A model generated the notes under the pieces. It was not told the origin of the DNA. It did not search any database and was given only the letters and a program-made list of their open reading frames with translations. Shown here one piece after another: positions 33,430 to 44,469 of a DNA stretch of 64,000 nt (positions are counted from its first letter, which is position 1; every line of letters begins with the position of its first letter). Source of the DNA: Gari tellinella (lineage: Eukaryota > Mollusca > Bivalvia > Cardiida > Psammobiidae); assembly GCA_922989275.2 (NCBI GenBank), contig OV277857.1:115620231-115684230 (forward strand), in the 5' to 3' direction. The position numbers and the translations under genes were made by a program.

Positions 33430-34013
33430 TTACCCTTGTAACTCTATAATGAAATCTTCCAACAATCACGCAGGGAGGGTTCATTGCAACATCAAAATAG
33501 GAATGGGTTCTCAAAAATAAAGGCTGTAGTGCATAATATGTTAACTACATGTAGTATTTTTCAGATATCACTTACCAGCGTAATTTGGACACTACATGTA
33601 TAAGGTTTGGTTTTTGTAACTTGGACAGTGATATCATAAGCTGAAATGCGATACAAGAATCTCGTTTATGGGGTTTAATTAATTATTCAATCTACACACA
33701 ACAATATAGTTGTTGAAATCAATCGTACGAAACAAGGTGAGTAATAAAGATGGGCATACATTGGCTACTCAAAAAGAATTGCAGTGCTATACATCTGTAT
33801 AACATTGGCGGTTTAAGTCAGTACAAATGTAAACATAAAGCTCATATAGGATATCGCTGTATTTCCTTTGATCTGCATGAAACAATACACTTTAGTAAGA
33901 TATAGTATCATTTAATGTTTATAAAGACATATTTGCAATAAAGGCCCGCAATTTATTCAAAGAAGAGTCAGATGGTGTGTTAACATTAATAGCTGTATAA
34001 TTGAAAATAAAAT
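33430..34013. other. No gene or clear repeat seen
   Basis: AT-rich unassigned sequence, with a 28-bp block (AATCTTCCAACAATCACGCA) also seen near 21840-21870. Confidence 0.4.
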
Positions 34014-34254
34014 TTAATCCCTTCACTGCCAAACATGTCGTGAAAGGTTTGCCCTTTCAAAGTGTCATTGTCGTATGCTCAAATGTTGTTGTTTGCAAGA
34101 AGGTTTCAACGTAATATTCAATGTGGTAGGACGAAAACATGTCGATATGAGTGTCAAACAGTTTTGATTTTGTCAGACGCCGCTTGGCGCGGCTGATCAG
34201 GATCCAGCTGTTTGCAAACGCGCCTTAAGAGGTCAACGAGAGTGCAAGGGTTAA
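34014..34254 (-). mobile_element. TTAA MITE family C, copy 4
   Basis: TTAATCCCTTCACTGCCAAA at the left and GAGAGTGCAAGGGTTAA at the right, TTAA on both sides. The core TTGTCAGACGCCGCTTGGCG, CGGCTGATCAGGATCC is partly asymmetric through small deletions. Confidence 0.75.
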
Positions 34255-34887
34255 AGAACATTTAACACGTGTGATGTTGTGTGCCTAGGGTTCATTCGCC
34301 ATACGAATCTTTTGGAGATTTGTAAAATCGAACACGAACATAAAACCATGAATAAATGCAATACGATTACAATGTACCATTTTGTTTCATATATAACATC
34401 ATCAAAAAACGGTAACTGCTTGTAAATAGTTCATGTAAGCAATTAAATGTTTGTCTAAAATGTGTAAGTCCGTTGCAAACAGTTTTGATCGATGTAAATA
34501 ATACTCGGCGTCTGATCAGCCTCAAAATTGCATGCACTGTAATTGCAATATCGTTATTGTATCTTTAACACATACACTTCATCCCCAAATACAAGGGGTC
34601 GCACATATGAATGTATGGTTTAGATGTAACATAATCGCATGTCAAGCTCTAGAAAAAATAAATATTTTCAGTTTAGATTATTAGTTTAAACAATTATTTT
34701 AATTCATGGACAAGATTGTGATCACAGGCAATATGTCAGTCCGGTCATCTTTATTTATGATTTTGACAGAATCTACATGTACCCAAGAATGTTACTTTGA
34801 CTTTAAAAACGCTATGACATAAGTGCAACGTATGTTTGCTGTAACAATTTTAGAGTACATTTATCTGCAATTCTTTCAGATAGTGTT

Positions 34888-35140
34888 CACCCTTTATCCT
34901 AGTAGTAGAGCTTTTTAGCACATTCAATTTATTCCTCCTTTGAGAAAATAGTTCCAATTTATACTGTCAGGAAAACGTATCTATTGTAAATATGATCTAT
35001 ATCCTAGCAGATAGATAGCTTAAAGAAGGCTGAAATAGAAACAGTTTGCGCCTTAACGCACACTCTGCTTTACGATCAATTTGCTTTAAGTGGTTACATG
35101 TCTTCAAAAACTAGAAACAGACTATGGGATAAAGAGTTAA
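34888..35140 (+). mobile_element. TTAA-type MITE family D, copy 2
   Basis: CACCCTTTATCCTAGTAGTA at the left; TTCAAAAACTAGAAACAGAC and GGGATAAAGAGTTAA at the right. The core is eroded (GAAACAGTTTGCGCCTTAAC, GCACACTCTGC). Confidence 0.65.
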
Positions 35141-36112
35141 AATCAAAATGTCACAGAATGTTGATACCAATGAGACAGCGTAATACTAAGTGTCTAAACT
35201 TGATACCAATATGGCTAGCCCGCACGTAGCATGAACACGTTAATAATTGAACGTTGTCATATGGTTTCCACTACATGTGTACTATAAATTAACAACAATG
35301 GCATAAATTACAGTTCTACTCATAAATGCCATAATGAATTTGGCAATAAATATCAAACTTCTGATAAATATTTGATGCACGAATTAATTTGTCCATTTGA
35401 AACCCACTGACAGCTGTCAACATCTTCATTGTGAATATTTCATTGTTCTAAACATTACGATAAAAACTATTGAATGACTGTCGAAAAGCTAAGTTCGCAT
35501 ACCGCATTGCTACAAACAAGTATAATTGAGCCGTGCCTTGACAAAAACTGCCTCATTGCATTACACCATTGTACAGCCCAAGCACCGTTGTCATCACAGG
35601 CTCTGTATATTTTGTTTGCAGGGGAAAACGACAATCTTTTGAATATTTTACCATTTATCTTTATTTGAATGTCAGTTTGGTATGTGTTCGGGTTACCCGA
35701 TGTCTGATATGGTACCAAACTATTTGCAATGGACACGTTAAATTCTGAAAAGGATAAATAGTCTACACAATATACCAACTAACCATTTTGATACGATTTA
35801 GCAGCTGGATTAAGACTGGATTTGCAAATATCAGACAATTCTCTACTAGTACGATAAGCGTAAATAAGATAAAAACAAATATAAATTTCAACGTGTATTA
35901 TCTTTCAAAGTAATCAGTAATCAGGTAAATGATACGTTTGAAATATTGCTAACATATATTAGATATGCAAAACATCATAAATTCATCTGGAATTGCCTCA
36001 TAAACCCGACAGATAAAAGCTGGCACTATTATGTGTCCAAATGGAGTAATTCCCAGCCCAGCAGTTGTTGCTGCTCTTGATTTTCATCACATGCATACTC
36101 AAACATTACATT
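35141..36112. other. Unassigned; one eroded A-like palindrome
   Basis: About 35610-35750 contains GTTCGGGTTACCCGATGTCT and a GGTACCAAACTATTTGC arm, a decayed hairpin core. The 103-codon reverse frame at 35467-35778 crosses it and matches no known protein. No gene is called. Confidence 0.4.
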
Positions 36113-36473
36113 TACAGCGCTCCCTCTCTACAACGACACCCAATGTGAGACAAAAATTGTGTACGTTGTTCGGAGGGAGTCGTTATAGGGAGGGAAATTG
36201 ACTTACATTTGCAAACAGCTTGAATCCAGATCAGACGCCGCGTCACGCGGCGTCTGATCTGGATTCAAGCTGTTTGTCACTCGTCATTAAGGTTTTTCTA
36301 TTTAAATGTCCAATAGGTAACTTTGAGAAAAACAGCAGACGACAATTTTAAGCAGACGGCATTGCAGTCGTGAATAAGTTGGACATAATTGTCCTGTTAA
36401 GGGAACAGTCGAAATTGTCGTTGTAAGGAGGGAGTCGTTGCTTGGAGGGCCGTTGAAGAGAGGGAATACTGTA
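36113..36473 (+). mobile_element. MITE family E, copy 4 (reference-quality)
   Basis: 361 bp with ends TACAGCGCTCCCTCTCTACA and GAAGAGAGGGAATACTGTA. Inner mirrored blocks GTTCGGAGGGAGTCGTTATA and TTGTAAGGAGGGAGTCGTTG. Perfect core at 36217-36276: AACAGCTTGAATCCAGATCA, GACGCCGCGTCACGCGGCGT, CTGATCTGGATTCAAGCTGT. Confidence 0.88.
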
Positions 36474-36527
36474 GTTGAAACGCCTAAATTCTTAACTGTA
36501 ATGCCTGTTTCAATAATGAAAATAAGT

Positions 36528-36712
36528 GACCACTTTAAGCAGGTTTAAGGCACATTCTGTTTTACTTTCATCCCGCTTTATGCTTCCATCTGCTACAATA
36601 TAGATTTTTTTTATGATACTTATTCATGGCTGTATACATTTGAACTATTTTCTTCAGTGTAGGAATACATTAAATGTGAAAATATGAGAATCTATGGGGT
36701 TAGAATATTCAC
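36528..36712. mobile_element. MITE family D, divergent copy
   Basis: GACCACTTTAAGCAGG, ACATTCTGTTTTACTTTCAT and GGAATACATTAAATGTG match the copy at 29485-29700 block by block. One hairpin arm is deleted. Confidence 0.55.
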
Positions 36713-36714
36713 GG

Positions 36715-36993
36715 CTGCAATGTCGTCTTTCTTCTTCAACTTCTCGTCTGCTTCAAATTGTCGTCTTCTGTTGTTTTTTTAAAGTTATACACTAGACATG
36801 TTGATCTAAAAACTTAATGACGAGTGACGAATAGATCGACTTCAGATCAGACGCCGCGTAACGCGGCATATGAACCGGATTCAAGCTTTTTTCAAATGTA
36901 AACTAATTTCCCTCCCTAAAATGGGTCCCTCCGAACAAAATGCACGCACTTTTTGTCTCCCATTTGGTGTCGTTGTAGAGAGGGATCACTGTA
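36715..36993 (-). mobile_element. MITE family E, copy 5 (5' part missing)
   Basis: Ends GTTGTAGAGAGGGATCACTG. The core at 36828-36888 has one altered arm (GCGTAACGCGGCATATGAAC). The first ~80 bp of the element are absent. Confidence 0.7.
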
Positions 36994-37231
36994 ATAGCTT
37001 AATATGTGATCGAACTTTGGAGGCTAAATTTAAAATGTATGTGCTTTGTGAAGTCGTCATTTGAGACTGCCGGTCTCGTCTATCATATTTAACGTTGACA
37101 AGTTTATTAGTTGGAACAGTGCTTCATTTAAAAGGCTGTTTTATAAACAGCTAAGACTAGAACACTATACAGCATGCAAAAAATGTAAAGTCTGATTAGA
37201 CGCTGCAGAACGGTACTTCCAATAAGACATC

Positions 37232-37481
37232 TACAGTGGATAATCTGTTATTCTTTCCCGTTTAAACGCAAACGTACGCAAACGCAAAGCACTAAAACGT
37301 AAAAAAGGACAACTTTTGGACAATTCTGATTATTCATGTTTATCTTAGTGGCAAACAGTTTGGAGCCTGATCAGACGCCGGGTTACCCGGCGTCTGATCT
37401 GGCTCCAAACTGTTTGCAATGGAAAACATAGTTTTAGCGTAAACGCGTTTATTTGGAAAGAATAACACATTCTCCACTGTA
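37232..37481 (+). mobile_element. MITE family A, copy 4 (well preserved)
   Basis: TACAGTGGATAATCTGTTAT at the left and ACACATTCTCCACTGTA at the right. Core GGAGCCTGATCAGACGCCGG, GTTACC, CGGCGTCTGATCTGGCTCC at 37361-37411, with perfect AAACAGTTT / AAACTGTTT arms. A second, half-copy A element with the end AACGTCTTCGCCACTGTA abuts at about 37500-37701. Confidence 0.88.
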
Positions 37482-37996
37482 ATTATTTGCCAACCAGATC
37501 TAAATTTTCGCCACCCCCTAACATTTTCTACTTTTCACTGCATTAATTTTTGTTTAACCATTGATTGTCAAATTCATCGTGACTATTTTACCCCTTCAAT
37601 TTTACCCATGATCTAGCTCTAAAATGTTTGCAATGGAAATACATGTAATAATTTAAGCGGAAACGCTTTTACTGGGAAAGAATAACGTCTTCGCCACTGT
37701 AAAAATTGCAATGTGTTTTGGCCCTGACGCTGTGTGCCGTGACTTCTGATCAGTATCCAAACATTTTCATCCTCGTGTTTGAGCTCTTCAGCTAAAATGG
37801 TTGTATAAATAAATTTTCAAAAACAACTGCAAGCAATAACTGTGTCGTGTATATTTCAATGGTGGTTAGATGGTGCCGATAGAGCAAGATTTATTATGAA
37901 ATACAACTATTTACTAGAACAATATATTAAACGTCGAGTTTGAAATCGTAAATGGTTGTCAAATAATGATTTAAGTTATGGTTTATAAATGTACAG

Positions 37997-38239
37997 GGGC
38001 CCGTTTTACTAAACAACTTACGCAAATTTTTTGCGTAAGTCAAAATCGTTTAACTCTTATTTTTCGATCTTTATTGTTTGCAAACAGCAAAAAGCCAGAT
38101 CAGAGGACGCGCTAAAAGCGCGTCCTCTGATCTGGCTATTTGCTGTTTGTAGCAAGTGATAATACAAAATATAAATTAAAATTTAAAATTTTGACTCACG
38201 CAAAAATTTTGCTGAAGTAGTTTAGTAAAACGGGCCCTG
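37997..38239 (+). mobile_element. MITE family G, copy 2 (complete)
   Basis: The perfect outer repeat GGGCCCGTTTTACTAAAC / GTTTAGTAAAACGGGCCC is followed by a second repeat with TTACGCAAATTTTTTGCGTA. The central hairpin GCCAGATCAGAGGACGCGCT, AAA, AGCGCGTCCTCTGATCTGGC is perfect. No target duplication is evident. Confidence 0.88.
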
Positions 38240-38906
38240 GAACAAAACAATCGTCAGTTTATTCTCCTTTCAGTATTGTAGCCTAGCAAAAACATAAATA
38301 TTGGATTTTGTTTTTATCATGTCATATATCATTTGTTTGACAGTAATCATTTGACAAACGGGATACTTAATAGCTCATCTTCTGGTTGATGTAGCTTGAA
38401 GTACCTTTGCTGTAATGTCAACATACAATAAACATGTTTTATGACATATTCTAATATTTATATATGACTTAATGTGTGTAAAACGCTCAACCTGCTATTT
38501 TCCTCAGTAAAGTCCGTCGCCAACTTCAAACATTTTTCATACAAACGTTCGTACATATAGAGCTGAGATTAATACTAACCCTTTCACATTAATATGCAAT
38601 TAAAGTCAATTTTGCAAAATGTTTTGATCAAGGTCAGACGTTGAGTAACGGGGTATTTCATCACACACCTTATAAGACACCTGAATTAATATTGATTTGA
38701 GACAAAACGTGAACATTTTAAATTCATCATAATTCGGCAGACGATATTTTGTCTCCGAAAAGGTTATATCAGGCGGTTAAGTTTGGCGTGAAAGGGTGTT
38801 CCGCCATGTGCAATACTACTTTTCTTTGCAAACAGTTAAGAGATCAAACAGTTGTGTAGAAAACACAAATACAAGATCACGATTGGAGTGAACGAGGTTA
38901 AGTAGA
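38240..38906. other. Unassigned; eroded MITE remains
   Basis: About 38575-38800 has TTTTGATCAAGGTCAGACGT and TTCGGCAGACGATATTTTG, remnants of a C-like element. No gene is seen. Confidence 0.4.
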
Positions 38907-38907
38907 C

Positions 38908-39150
38908 TACAGTGGAGAAAACGTTATTCTTTCCCAATTAACGCATTTACGCTAAAACTATTATTTGCAGTGCAAACAGTTTGGAGCCAGACCAGACGCC
39001 GGGTAGTCTGATCAGGCTCCAAACTGTTTGCCACCAAGATAAACATGAATTATAAGAATTGTCCAAAAATTGTACTTTTTTACGTTTTAGTGTTTTGCGT
39101 TTGCGTACGTTTGCGTTTAAACAGGAAAGAATAATATATTCTCCACTGTA
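38908..39150 (-). mobile_element. MITE family A, copy 5, reverse orientation
   Basis: TACAGTGGAGAAAACG at the left and TATATTCTCCACTGTA at the right. The core is shortened (GGAGCCAGACCAGACGCCGG, GTAGTCTGATCAGGCTCC). The internal GCGTACGTTTGCGTTTAAAC block lies on the right side, so the element is inverted relative to copies 1-4. Confidence 0.83.
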
Positions 39151-39649
39151 TGCCGAGGTAGTCTTTACCTTCAAAATACTAGCTGTGAAACAATGATAGC
39201 TTTTGCAAACAGTTTGGATCCTGATGAGACACCGCATGTTTGACACTCTGAACATGTCTTTAAACGAGATACTAAAACTTCTACTTTCAGGCGACAATTG
39301 CATACGATTATTTTATTCCGCATTCAAAGAGTTAATGAAATCATAAGAATGGTCTAATATAAACACAAATTCAACTAAAACTCTATTAAGTAGAAATTAT
39401 CAGTATAATTCCTATTAACTTCACAAACTAGAGTCTGCTATTCGAGCATACAACATACCACCAGGGTTTGCAATTAGATGATTCAAAATTGGACTCTTCA
39501 AAACGTCTGATAAAAATCCAAACTGTTTGAAAATGGAATTCAAAAACCATTGCAAAAGTAAACTCTGAAGCAGACAATATTGTTGCAGACAAATGGTAAG
39601 AGATAACGCTATATAGTTGTATGTTCTGTGCTTTATAATTGAGTGGGTA

Positions 39650-40007
39650 TACAGTGCTCCCTCTCTACAACACAACCTAATAGGAGACAACAGTAGCGTG
39701 CGTTGTTCGGAGCCAGTTGTTATAGGAGGACTGGCTTACATTTGCTAACAGCTTAAATCCAGATCAGACCCCGCGTAACGCGGCGTCTGATCTGGATTCA
39801 AACTGATTGTCACTTGTCATTATGGATTGGTCTGTCAAAAATGTCCAATATGTAGCTTTGACAAAAACAGCAAACGACACTTTTAAGCAGACAATATTGC
39901 AGCTGTGAAAAGGTTGGACATAATTGTATTGCTTTAGGAAGAGCGGCAAGTGTTGTTTAAGGAAGAAATTGTTGTTCAGAGGGCTGTTGTAAGGAGGGAG
40001 CACTATA
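39650..40007 (+). mobile_element. MITE family E, copy 6
   Basis: TACAGTGCTCCCTCTCTACA to GTAAGGAGGGAGCACTATA. Core at 39748-39806: AACAGCTTAAATCCAGATCA, GACCCCGCGTAACGCGGCGT, CTGATCTGGATTCAAACTG, with one unpaired change. Confidence 0.83.
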
Positions 40008-40131
40008 GTCAAACTTGTGGTAAGCGGCTTCTAAAAATGAAGAATCGGTACAGATTACTGCTAGAACAGCACTAAACAGGAATATATGAATTGAACAATT
40101 GTATTTTCCACAGTTCACAGCAATTTTTTTA

Positions 40132-40382
40132 TTACTGTTGACGGTTTCGACCAATGGTGTGGTTACCTTCAGATTGCATGATGCGGCATCGATATTTTGA
40201 AGATGACCAAAACTGTGGTCGAAACCGTCAACAGTAATTGTTTAATAATTTTTTTCGACGGTTCAGCGGGTTCACATCACACAAAAAAAAATAACATATA
40301 CAATTGAAGGTTTCGACCACTGCTGTGACATCTCAATTGGCATTCTGAAAATGACCACAGCACTGGTCGAAAAAGTCAACAG
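40132..40382. repeat. Two adjacent hairpins with a common arm
   Basis: The arm TTACTGTTGACGGTTTCGAC (40132) is mirrored at 40216-40237 as a perfect 22-bp inverted repeat enclosing about 62 bp. A second hairpin follows: GGTTTCGACCACTGCTGTG (about 40308) against CACAGCACTGGTCGAAA (about 40353-40369). Both end in GTCGAAA / GTCAACAGT motifs, so they are tandem diverged copies. Confidence 0.75.
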
Positions 40383-41250
40383 TGTACTGAGGACAATACA
40401 GTAAACTAATCTTAACCGGAACCTCTAAATACCGGAATTCTCTCTAAATGGGACAACAACTTTGGACCCGTTTCGAACCCTTCTTTTTTAACCAATTACA
40501 CCATAAATGTGCCCTTTTACGCCTTTGATTTAATCATTCACTGCAAAAATTACATTCATGAATATGTATAATCAGAAATAAGTTCTTTACATTCTAGAAG
40601 TTGATAGCTTAAAGCAGGTTAAAAGTTTCAACCTGCTTTAAGTGATCAGCTATCTTTCATACTAGAAATAAGCTATGGATTAAAACTCTCTAAATCGGAA
40701 ATCCCTGTTAACTGGAAAAAAATATGTTGTCCCCTCACAATGTCTGGTTTAGAGGGGTTTCATTGTATTATTCAAAATGTGTATTACCTGCATTATTAAT
40801 TCATTAAAGGAATACAGAATGCTTCTGTAAGAGAGGTTACTGTACTATTTTGTCCCGTACATGTATAAAGCTCCAATGCATAACAAAGACTATGTTGCAT
40901 TTTTGCAAGTATAACAGTATTCTATTTCATGATTGATGTATTCGGATTGTTTTAAAATCACCGTTCATGGACAATGTACTGTTAGAATACACACCGCAGA
41001 CTATATGATTTCATTGAAGTTCATACAACCTATTAATCCTTTAGCAGGCTTAGGAAGCAAAGCAGCGGGGAATATATTGCCTTTGATAATAGCCTGGTGT
41101 TTCATCAATAAAACTCATTAAATCAGCTCTTGTTATTCAGTGCAACACAGGCATTCATATCATAAAAATCACCACAGAGGCGGATTTAGGAACCAGTATA
41201 GAGGAACGCAGATGAACGGAATAAAATAAAGACTGTACATGAAAAAATAA
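40383..41250. other. Unassigned; one D-like core
   Basis: About 40605-40685 is a short D-family hairpin (AAAGCAGGTTAAAAGTTTCA, ACCTGCTTTAAG) lacking the inner core. The surrounding ACCTCTAAATACCGGAATTC and GTTTAGAGGGGTTTCATTGT motifs look like ends of a further palindromic repeat. No gene is seen. Confidence 0.4.
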
Positions 41251-41457
41251 TTGGACATTTTGATAGGATAAATATAATGACGAGTGACAAACAGCTTGAA
41301 TCAAGATCAGACGCCGCGTTACGCGGCGTCTGATCTAGATTCAAGCTGTTTGCAAATGTATCCAAAGTCTTCATTTCTCCCCCTTTAAGGATTCTCTCCG
41401 AAAAACACACACAATCTGTGTCTCCCGTTGGGTGTCGATGTAGAGAGGAAGCACTGC
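41251..41457 (-). mobile_element. MITE family E, copy 7 (one end missing)
   Basis: Core at 41290-41350 is perfect (CTTGAATCAAGATCAGACGC, CGCGTTACGCGG, CGTCTGATCTAGATTCAAG) and the right end is GTAGAGAGGAAGCACTG. Nothing of the left end is found. Confidence 0.75.
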
Positions 41458-41528
41458 ATTTTACAAACGATTCATGCTACTAAATAGCTCACGAGAATTA
41501 CAAATGGTGTTAGAAACGTTGCATCTGA

Positions 41529-41846
41529 GGGGCCCGTTTCATAAAGAATCTTAAGCCTTAACTTAGCGTAAATCCTCACTTAGGCTGCCATTTTTACGAT
41601 AGTACCATTTCATAAAGAATCTTAAGCCTGATCTTTGCTGCGAAAACGGTGCAATTTGTCGTAACTTTACGACAACCTCAGACCACTCTTAACTCTGGCT
41701 GCAGTGTCGTACACAAGTTTTGCGGTTAAAAGAGAGTTGAGTGAAGTCTATGTAACGCTCTTAACTTAACTAAGATATTGGCGTATGTCCAGGAGTTGCG
41801 ATAAATAGTTAAGTTAAGATAATAATCTCTATGAAACGCTACCCTG
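41529..41846. mobile_element. Palindromic element of G type (GGGCCCGTTTCATAAAG ends)
   Basis: GGGGCCCGTTTCATAAAGAA at the left and CTCTATGAAACGCTACCCTG at the right. The left end block is partly repeated inside at about 41607 (CCATTTCATAAAGAATCTTA). AACTTAACTAAGATATTGGC motifs mirror the left TTAACTTAGCG. Confidence 0.65.
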
Positions 41847-42346
41847 GATCTAAACTCTGTGCAAATGTTAATATTTAATTTCTTTTAAAACTAGCCATTA
41901 ACAGGAGCTTAGTAAATCAATTCAGTGTAGAGGTATTCTCAAACTATAAAGATCTAAAAGGTCAGTGTACGCCGAAACATTAAATATCGAGTTGATCCGC
42001 ACTAGGATGAATTTATGATTGTATTATGTACCCAACAGTAGAACGACACAGTACGCAACTCAGGGAGGAAACACGTTTGAAGACCCGGGTGTAAAATGAA
42101 TAATTACTTGCTACATGTATCATACCTTTGTTTCAAACTTGTTGAAAGTCACGGTTTTTCCAGTCCATGTAAGCCTCGTCCACATATCTCCGACAGCTTT
42201 TTAACACCACTTTCAGGACTTCCCATGGTGTTTGTTCCTCAAGTTCAGTTCAGACAAAAAATCCTCGGTAACTCGGTCTAGCTTAAGTTGAGCTTACCTG
42301 AAATGCAAAGTTGAAACGTTGCATAATCACGTTTTTTACTTTGAAA

Positions 42347-42566
42347 TACAGTGCTCCCTCCCTTCAACGACCCTCCCTACGACGACCCCTCCTTATAATG
42401 ACCCTTGCCGCAGTTTTCTAAACAGTACAATTATGTCTAACGCTTTTACTGCTGCAATATCGTATGCTTAAGATTGTCGTTTGATTTTTTTCTCAAAGTT
42501 ACATATTTGACATTTTGACACATTTTTGTCTCCCACTGGGCGCCTTTGTAGAGAGTGAGCGCTGTA
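42347..42566. mobile_element. MITE family E, copy 8, without hairpin core
   Basis: Both ends are good (TACAGTGCTCCCTCCCTTCA and GTAGAGAGTGAGCGCTGTA), but the element is only 220 bp. The hairpin core and the adjoining GACTCCCTCCGAACAA block are missing: sequence goes from GACATTTTGACACAT directly to TTTTGTCTCCCACTGGG. Confidence 0.8.
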
Positions 42567-42621
42567 TGAGTTTGTTTGACTTGAAGAATTATCAAATTTA
42601 TCCTATAATAAAACATAATAT

Positions 42622-42760
42622 ATATAAGATGGCAGTTTGCGTGATATTCAAATTGTCAACCCCCCAAAAAACAGAATATTATACCGAGGCGAAGCCGAGG
42701 GTGACATTCTTGTTTTCGAGGGTTGGCAAATTGTATGTCACGCAAACTGCCATCTTATAT
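42622..42760. repeat. Palindromic element with 23-bp arms
   Basis: The arm ATATAAGATGGCAGTTTGCG (42622-42644) is repeated inverted at 42738-42760. An inner pair CAAATTGTCAACCC / GGGTTGGCAAATTG and a central GAGGCGAAGCCGAGG are also present. Single copy in this window. Confidence 0.75.
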
Positions 42761-43087
42761 TTATTTTATTACACCGAGTTTATAAACCACACTGGCTTTG
42801 GAATTTCATTCGCGTTTTATAAAATAGAAGCAAAGCGCTCTAAATAATACATTAATAAAATCATGAAACATAAAAGTTACTTGCCAGAAATGTCATATAG
42901 TGACAGAGATCAAGAGATTTTATAGTAACTTGACCCTATGTGACTCGGACAATTTTATTTTGTATTTTCTTTTCAATTTAAGTATTTGTCGAAATTCTGT
43001 CATTTTGTACATTGGGATTGCATTGGTTTGTGTTAAGATTCGTTAAAGATATATAAAAATATTTCCCTCTATAGATACCTACGTATT

Positions 43088-43242
43088 TTCAGCCAGGTCC
43101 AGGGCATATCAAGCCTTTGAGTTGAGTCTGAGATCGTTCTCAAGATATTGATTGGTTAGATTTGAACAGTTTGCTCAAAGCTTGAAAACGATTTCAGACT
43201 CGTACTAAACGCTATGTAACCATTGTCCAATGTGTCTGGCCC
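43088..43242. repeat. Palindromic MITE family H, copy 2
   Basis: CCAGGTCCAGGGCATATCAA and AACGCTATGTAACCATTGTC ends with internal TTGAGTTGAGTCTGAGATCG and GATTTCAGACTCGTACTAAA arms. It is more diverged than copies 1 and 3. Confidence 0.55.
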
Positions 43243-43363
43243 GGGTCAAAACTGTTTCCAGCGCATGCAGTTCTTCTCTTTTAACATTGCTCGTATGTTG
43301 GTTCAAACCTGTACGCTGTAGGTTACTATACCATAACAGTAATAGTCAGCTAACTCGTCTGTT

Positions 43364-43575
43364 GTAACCCTTTTGTCGCCAAATTATCGCCTGGATTGAA
43401 AGTGTCGTCTGAACTATTTTATAAAGTCAGATTTGTTTTTTTTTTACTGTAGAAATATCGATTCTAGTGTCAAACAGTATGGATCCTGATCAGATGCCGC
43501 TTGAAGCGGCGTCTGATCAGGATCCATATCGTTAGCAAATGCAGAATTTGGCGCCTTTGGCAGTAGAAGAGTTAA
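43364..43575 (-). mobile_element. TTAA-type MITE family C, copy 5
   Basis: GTAACCCTTTTGTCGCCAAA to GGCAGTAGAAGAGTTAA. Core at 43480-43527: ATGGATCCTGATCAGATGCC, GCTTGAAGC, GGCGTCTGATCAGGATCCAT; the CTTGAAG loop is itself palindromic. Confidence 0.75.
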
Positions 43576-43645
43576 AGAGAAGCAATTAATTGACTCGTAT
43601 GGGTGTTATTACTTGTTGTCTGGTCCTGTTAGCATCAGTCGGTAG

Positions 43646-43862
43646 ATTTAACACATTCATTACCATACCCCGACAACACCAGTTATTTGCAAACAGTTTA
43701 GTCCTGATCAGACGCTGCGTAACGCGGCGTCTGATCAGTATCCAAACTGTTTGACACTCTAATCGATAGTTCTTAAATCAGAATACTTAAAATCTAAATT
43801 TGAGAAATGAAAGCAGACACTAATCGTTTAAAATTGGTGATGTCATGGCAGTAACTGAAATA
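43646..43862 (-). mobile_element. MITE family J, copy 4
   Basis: Core at 43689-43751 (AGTCCTGATCAGACGCTGCG, TAACGCGGCGTCTGATCAGT). Downstream TTTGAGAAATGAAAGCAGAC and GTGATGTCATGGCAGTAACT match the J end in reverse. Confidence 0.65.
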
Positions 43863-43910
43863 AGTTTCCCCTAATAGTGTGTATTGTTTGTACGGTCACG
43901 ATCTCTGTCG

Positions 43911-44346
43911 AATAAATCCTTTCATTGCCATGACGTCATCAATTTTATACAATTGAAGTCTCCTGTTATTTCTCAAATAAATACGAAAGAAGACTCAAGG
44001 AGGAAACGCAACACAAACAATACACCCATCTCTAAAGCAGAACACACACACAGCCATACCATAACAAACACACACACACACAACCACACACACACACACA
44101 CACACACGCAATACCATTCCTTCATCCACACACTAAATAAAAAACAACACGCAAGACAAACATAAAGCTAAGTGAACATAGGAGCCCGCCTTCAAATTTA
44201 GATATTAGGTATTTTGACTGACGAAATATTGAATGAATGTAAAACAGTTTGGATCCTGATCAGACGCCGTGTAAAGCAGCGTCAAACGGATCCAACCCGT
44301 TTGCAAATATCTATTACACTCGGGATAGGACAATGAAGAGGATTAA
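43911..44346 (+). mobile_element. MITE family J, copy 5, split by the CA-repeat block
   Basis: Left part TTTCATTGCCATGACGTCAT to ATTTCTCAAAT, right part CAAATTTAGATATTAGGTAT to ACTCGGGATAGGACAATGAA. The two halves join in the order seen in the J copy at 32528-32754 once the block 43979-44191 is removed. The core at 44247-44300 is asymmetric. Confidence 0.75.
43979..44191. mobile_element. CA-repeat block, copy 2, with target-site duplication
   Basis: The same unit as 26026-26222, inserted in a J MITE and flanked by TCAAAT direct repeats (43973-43978 and 44192-44197). It differs from copy 1 by the microsatellite length, by an added TTCCTTCATCCACACACTAA-like segment and by CTAAGTGAA near the right end. 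The 93-codon frame at 43884-44165 (His/Thr repeats) is microsatellite-derived. Confidence 0.78.
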
Positions 44347-44469
44347 CATTTCCGAAGCAACAGTAGAGTTGAAAGGTCTTACACCACTTCCCTCTTAACC
44401 CTTTTTCTTTTTTTCTATTCGACTTAAAAAGCTCTATGAAAAATTCACAAAGTCATGAGGTTAATACAC

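Noticed and set aside
21840..33500. Short block shared by 21840-21900 and 33450-33510 as a gene exon
   Set aside because: AAATCTTCCA...CACRCAGGGAGRGTTCATTGCAACATC occurs twice but without an open frame of meaningful length; more likely a repeat fragment.
35467..35778. 103-codon reverse frame as a host gene
   Set aside because: It overlaps a decayed hairpin core (GGGTTACCCGATGTCTGAT), an opposite frame is open over the same bases, and no domain is recognisable.
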